A DNA stretch of 64,000 nt, from contig CACYQD010000001.1 of assembly GCA_902776475.1 (NCBI GenBank), positions 124,001 through 188,000 on the forward strand, written 5' to 3'. Below, piece by piece: positions 61,194-64,000 of this stretch; within the stretch, counting starts at the first letter, position 1, and the number at the start of each line of letters is the position of its first letter. The translations under genes were made by a program, and so were the position numbers. Under the pieces are notes generated by a model. It saw only the letters and a list, made by a program, of their open reading frames with translations. It was not told where the DNA came from and made no database searches. Source of the DNA: an uncultured Prevotellaceae bacterium (GTDB lineage Bacteria > Bacteroidota > Bacteroidia > Bacteroidales > Bacteroidaceae).

Positions 61194-62330
61194 CTATTTC
61201 CCAAGACATTTCAACATCAACCGTGCGGCATGAGCCGGAGCGTCTGTCTCACCTATCCGCTGGCGCATCTCTGCGTAACCGCTAAGTTGGGTGTCACGGC
61301 TTTTTCCTCCTGGCAGAAGGTCGCCCAATTCAGAGAGCATCCGCTCGACAGAGAACGTGTCCACTACCAGTTCCGGGACTATTTCCTTGTCTGCAATCAG
61401 GTTGACCAATGACACATATTTCACCTTGAGCAAAAGCCGGCGTAAAAAGCCCCAGAACCAAGGAGCCGGTGCAGCGTAGCACACCACCTGAGGCACGTCG
61501 AAAAGTGCGGTCTCGAGGGTCGCCGTACCACTGGTCACCAAGGCGGCAGTGGCATGTGACAACAAGGCATAGGTGTCGTTGTGCACCATCTTCAGTGCAC
61601 TTCCTCCGACAAATCCCTGATAGTATGCATCCTCAACAGAGGGTGCGCAAGCCAAGACAAACTGGTAATCAGGAAACTGTTCGATGGCCTTCATCATCCG
61701 AGGAAGGTTGTCCTTGATCTCCGTCTTCCGGCTGCCCGCCAGAAGGGCAACAATCGGTTTTGGGGAGAGGTTGTTCCGCTGACAGAATTGTAAGAAAGTT
61801 TCATTGTAATTTTTCTTAAATTCACTAACCTCATCAGCGGTGGGATTACCCACATAGTGGATGGGGTAACCGTGTTTCTTTTCATAGAAAGGCACTTCGA
61901 AGGGAAGGATGGAGAACAACTCATCCACATCCCGCTTGATGTTCTTGATGCGATGCTCTTTCCAGGCCCAGATTTTCGGCGAGATGTAATAATAGACTTT
62001 CGCCAGATGATGTTGGTGAACGTACTTTGCGATACTGAGGTTGAAACCGGGATAGTCAACCAGAATGACGGCATCCGGATGCCACTGACGGATATCTTCC
62101 TTACAGTTTTTCATATTCTTGAAAATCGCCGGCAGATGAGCCATCACCGTCAGGAAACCCATATACGCAGTGTCTTTATAATGCCGCACAAGGGTTCCTC
62201 CCTCTGCGGCCATCAAATCACCTCCAAAGAAGCGGAACTCTGCTTCTTTGTCAGCATTTTTCAGCGCTTTCATCAAGTGTGAGGCATGCAGGTCGCCACT
62301 GGCCTCACCCACAATCAGATAATATCTCAT
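61194..62330 (-). CDS. lpxB: Lipid-A-disaccharide synthase
   Basis: A 378-residue glycosyltransferase that joins UDP-diacylglucosamine and lipid X to form the lipid A disaccharide. Motifs: YYLIVGEASGDLHASHLMKAL at the start, AVILVDYPGFNLSIAKYV, VYYYISPKIWAWKEHRIKNIKR, HYVGNPTADEV, PIVALLAGSRKTEI, and VTSGTATLETALFDVPQVVCY. Length is normal. It begins 4 nt after surE and is in the same operon; it acts at the inner membrane. Confidence 0.97.
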   Translation of the reverse strand: MRYYLIVGEASGDLHASHLMKALKNADKEAEFRFFGGDLMAAEGGTLVRHYKDTAYMGFLTVMAHLPAIFKNMKNCKEDIRQWHPDAVILVDYPGFNLSIAKYVHQHHLAKVYYYISPKIWAWKEHRIKNIKRDVDELFSILPFEVPFYEKKHGYPIHYVGNPTADEVSEFKKNYNETFLQFCQRNNLSPKPIVALLAGSRKTEIKDNLPRMMKAIEQFPDYQFVLACAPSVEDAYYQGFVGGSALKMVHNDTYALLSHATAALVTSGTATLETALFDVPQVVCYAAPAPWFWGFLRRLLLKVKYVSLVNLIADKEIVPELVVDTFSVERMLSELGDLLPGGKSRDTQLSGYAEMRQRIGETDAPAHAARLMLKCLGK

Positions 62331-62334
62331 AGCC

Positions 62335-63126
62335 TTATTTTGACGGTGTGGTGACCGAACTGAAATCCCATGACTCCATCTCCTTCATCATGGCATAGTT
62401 GGTGACGTCATATTGTGTCGGTGTGATGGCCACATAGCCATGCGTGAGCGCCCAGTTGTCGGTGTCCTCAGCTTCCGGCTCGTCATTGCGGTAACGACCG
62501 ACCATCCAGAAATAGTCATATCCCCTGGGATGGTGCTCCTTGACACATTCATCATACCATGTGCCATGGGCCATCCGGCAAATACGCACACCCTTGAAAT
62601 CTCCCAAGGGGAAGTTGACATTCAGACATACGCCCTTGGGAAGCCCTTCGGCAAGTATCTTGTTGGTAATCATCCTGATATAGGGCCTCAGGGGCTCAAA
62701 ATCGGCATCCTCCCTGTAGTCGCAGAGCGAGAACGCCACCGAGGGGATGTATTTCATGCAACCCTCGAGTGTCACTCCCATCGTACCGGAATAATGGGTG
62801 TTGACCGAGGCATTGTCGCCATGGTTGATGCCACCGATGATCATGTCGGGATTGCGGTCTGTAAAAAACTGGTTGAGCGCCAGTTTCACGCAGTCCACCG
62901 GGGTGCCGTTGGAAGACCACACCTCCAGTCCCTCTTCTTTCCTCCGTTGTTCCAGGCGCAGGTATTGCGTCGCAGAGAAAGCACAGGCATAACCAGACCT
63001 GGCAGCATCAGGGGCACACACAAAGAGGTCGGCGATGTCACGAAGCATGTCAATCAGACTGTTGATGCCCTTGGCCATATAGCCGTCATCGTTGGAAATA
63101 AGTATTAACGGTCTCTTAAAATTCAT
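62335..63126 (-). CDS. surE: 5'/3'-nucleotidase SurE
   Basis: A 263-residue metal-dependent phosphatase of nucleoside monophosphates. The signature is LILISNDDGYMAKGINSL (Asp-Asp metal site), followed by LFVCAPDAARSGYA, SNGTPVDCVKLAL, and PDMIIGGINHGDNASVNTHYSGTMGVTLEG. It is the first gene of a surE-lpxB operon, with a -7 box TACTTTTG at 63149-63156 on the - strand. Confidence 0.96.
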   Translation of the reverse strand: MNFKRPLILISNDDGYMAKGINSLIDMLRDIADLFVCAPDAARSGYACAFSATQYLRLEQRRKEEGLEVWSSNGTPVDCVKLALNQFFTDRNPDMIIGGINHGDNASVNTHYSGTMGVTLEGCMKYIPSVAFSLCDYREDADFEPLRPYIRMITNKILAEGLPKGVCLNVNFPLGDFKGVRICRMAHGTWYDECVKEHHPRGYDYFWMVGRYRNDEPEAEDTDNWALTHGYVAITPTQYDVTNYAMMKEMESWDFSSVTTPSK

Positions 63127-63148
63127 AAATAACCTTTAGTTTTGGCTG

Positions 63149-63205
63149 CAAAAGTACGAAAAAAGGTTTAAAATATATGATTCTCACATAAAATATGTAA
63201 CTTTG
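63149..63205. promoter_or_regulatory. Divergent -7 boxes for surE (-) and parA (+)
   Basis: TACTTTTG on the - strand at 63149-63156 (surE, leader about 20 nt) and TAACTTTG on the + strand at 63198-63205 (parA, leader about 28 nt). Neither has a clear TTTG at 19-20 nt. Confidence 0.45.
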
Positions 63206-63236
63206 CAGTCAATTTACGATTATCAGAAACGACTAA

Positions 63237-64000
63237 ATGGGAAAAATCATAGCATTAGCCAACCAGAAAGGCGGTGTCGGAAAAACCACCACATCGATCA
63301 ACCTCGCTGCTTCGCTGGCGACGCTCGAAAAGACGGTCCTTGTCATCGATGCCGACCCACAGGCCAACGCATCAAGCGGACTTGGGGTCGATGTGAATAC
63401 GCTGGAGACCTCTCTTTATGAGTGCCTGATAGGTGAGTGTGGCGTCAAAGACGCCATCTACACCACTGACATCGAGGGACTGGACATCATCCCCAGCCAC
63501 ATCGACCTTGTTGGGGCTGAGATTGAGATGCTCAATATAGAAAACAGGGAGAAATTCATCAGCAAACTGCTCGCTCCCATCCGCAGTGATTATGACTACA
63601 TCCTCATCGACTGCTCCCCGTCACTGGGACTGATCACCGTCAACGCCCTCACGGCCGCCGACTCGGTCATCATCCCCGTGCAGTGTGAGTATTTCGCCCT
63701 GGAGGGCATAGGCAAACTGCTCAACACCATCAAGATCATCAAAAGCAAACTCAACCCGAAGCTGGAAATTGAGGGATTCCTCCTGACGATGTATGACAGC
63801 CGTCTGCGCCTGGCCAACCAGATCTACGACGAGGTGAAGCGCCACTTCCAGGAACTGGTGTTCAAAACCGTCATCCAGCGCAACGTGAAACTCAGCGAGA
63901 GTCCAAGCCACGGACTGCCCGTCATCCTCTACGACGCAGAGAGCACCGGCAGCAAAAACCACCTGGCCCTCGCCAAGGAAATCATCAACAAAAACAGCTG
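63237..64000 (+). CDS. parA: Chromosome partitioning ATPase ParA (Soj), 3' end outside the window
   Basis: The first 254 residues of a ParA/Soj ATPase. The deviant Walker A motif is NQKGGVGKTTTSINLA (Lys11 and Lys16 of KGGVGKT). Other motifs are VLVIDADPQANASSGLG, YDYILIDCSPSLGLITVNAL and VIIPVQCEYFALEGI. The gene runs off the right edge with only a few residues likely missing. A parB gene is expected just beyond. It is divergent from surE. Confidence 0.96.
   Translation, partial: MGKIIALANQKGGVGKTTTSINLAASLATLEKTVLVIDADPQANASSGLGVDVNTLETSLYECLIGECGVKDAIYTTDIEGLDIIPSHIDLVGAEIEMLNIENREKFISKLLAPIRSDYDYILIDCSPSLGLITVNALTAADSVIIPVQCEYFALEGIGKLLNTIKIIKSKLNPKLEIEGFLLTMYDSRLRLANQIYDEVKRHFQELVFKTVIQRNVKLSESPSHGLPVILYDAESTGSKNHLALAKEIINKNS

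Noticed and set aside
1-64000. tRNA or rRNA genes
   Set aside because: I found no cloverleaf-like or rRNA-like sequence in the intergenic regions; a dedicated covariance search would be needed to be certain.

Overview
The window comes from a Bacteroidota chromosome, most likely Prevotella or a close Prevotellaceae relative. The signs are Bacteroidetes-type promoters (TTTG, 19-20 nt, TAnnTTTG) in front of many genes, a SusC/SusD locus, a C10 (interpain-like) protease, DUF3256/DUF3332/DUF4494/DUF4834 proteins, and short C-terminal tails resembling type IX sorting signals on secreted enzymes. The species call is inference.

Bases 1-7557 hold the downstream half of a CRISPR-Cas locus, probably type III. 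In order on the + strand: the end of an unidentified gene, Cas6, a CARF nuclease of the Can2/Card1 type, a CARF-HEPN RNase of the TM1812 (Csx1/Csx2) type with an extra C-terminal domain, a Cas1 that has lost its C-terminal half, a remnant of another gene, Cas2, a leader with a textbook promoter, and an array of 34 repeats and 33 spacers. Two cyclic-oligoadenylate-type effectors side by side imply a Cas10 signalling complex just upstream of the window. The Cas1 deletion suggests that spacer acquisition is broken here or supplied by another locus. This region is visibly AT-richer than what follows.

Bases 7558-16240 carry dispersed repeats, a GH3 beta-glucosidase, a small lipoprotein and a 1504-residue PL11 rhamnogalacturonan lyase. 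They end in a dense block of simple repeats and a 27-bp perfect inverted repeat. Bases 16241-24769 are housekeeping: trxA, dnaE, psd-pssA (phosphatidylethanolamine synthesis), a DUF4834 protein, pyrH, birA, yraN and tadA. The tadA promoter sits at the edge of a 77-bp tandem repeat array.

Bases 25056-36000 are a polysaccharide utilisation locus on the - strand: a CE15 glucuronoyl esterase with three copies of an unassigned module, then SusC, SusD and a surface glycan-binding lipoprotein, closed by a terminator. This points to plant glucuronoxylan or related polymers, as do the GH3 and PL11 enzymes. Bases 36200-45640 hold a DUF3332 lipoprotein, a Ser-type sulfatase convergent with its likely maturase (anSME), a regulatory-domain protein, a DUF3298 lipoprotein, a TrmH-type rRNA/tRNA methyltransferase and a predicted beta-helix protein.

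Bases 45680-61104 mix secreted proteases (C10 with dockerin, M6), outer-membrane proteins (OmpA family and a beta-barrel), lipoproteins, a patatin, an EFR1 flavodoxin/ferredoxin, a carboxylesterase and the PLP protein YggS. The window ends with lpxB and surE (-), divergent from the chromosome partitioning ATPase ParA (+), which runs off the right edge.
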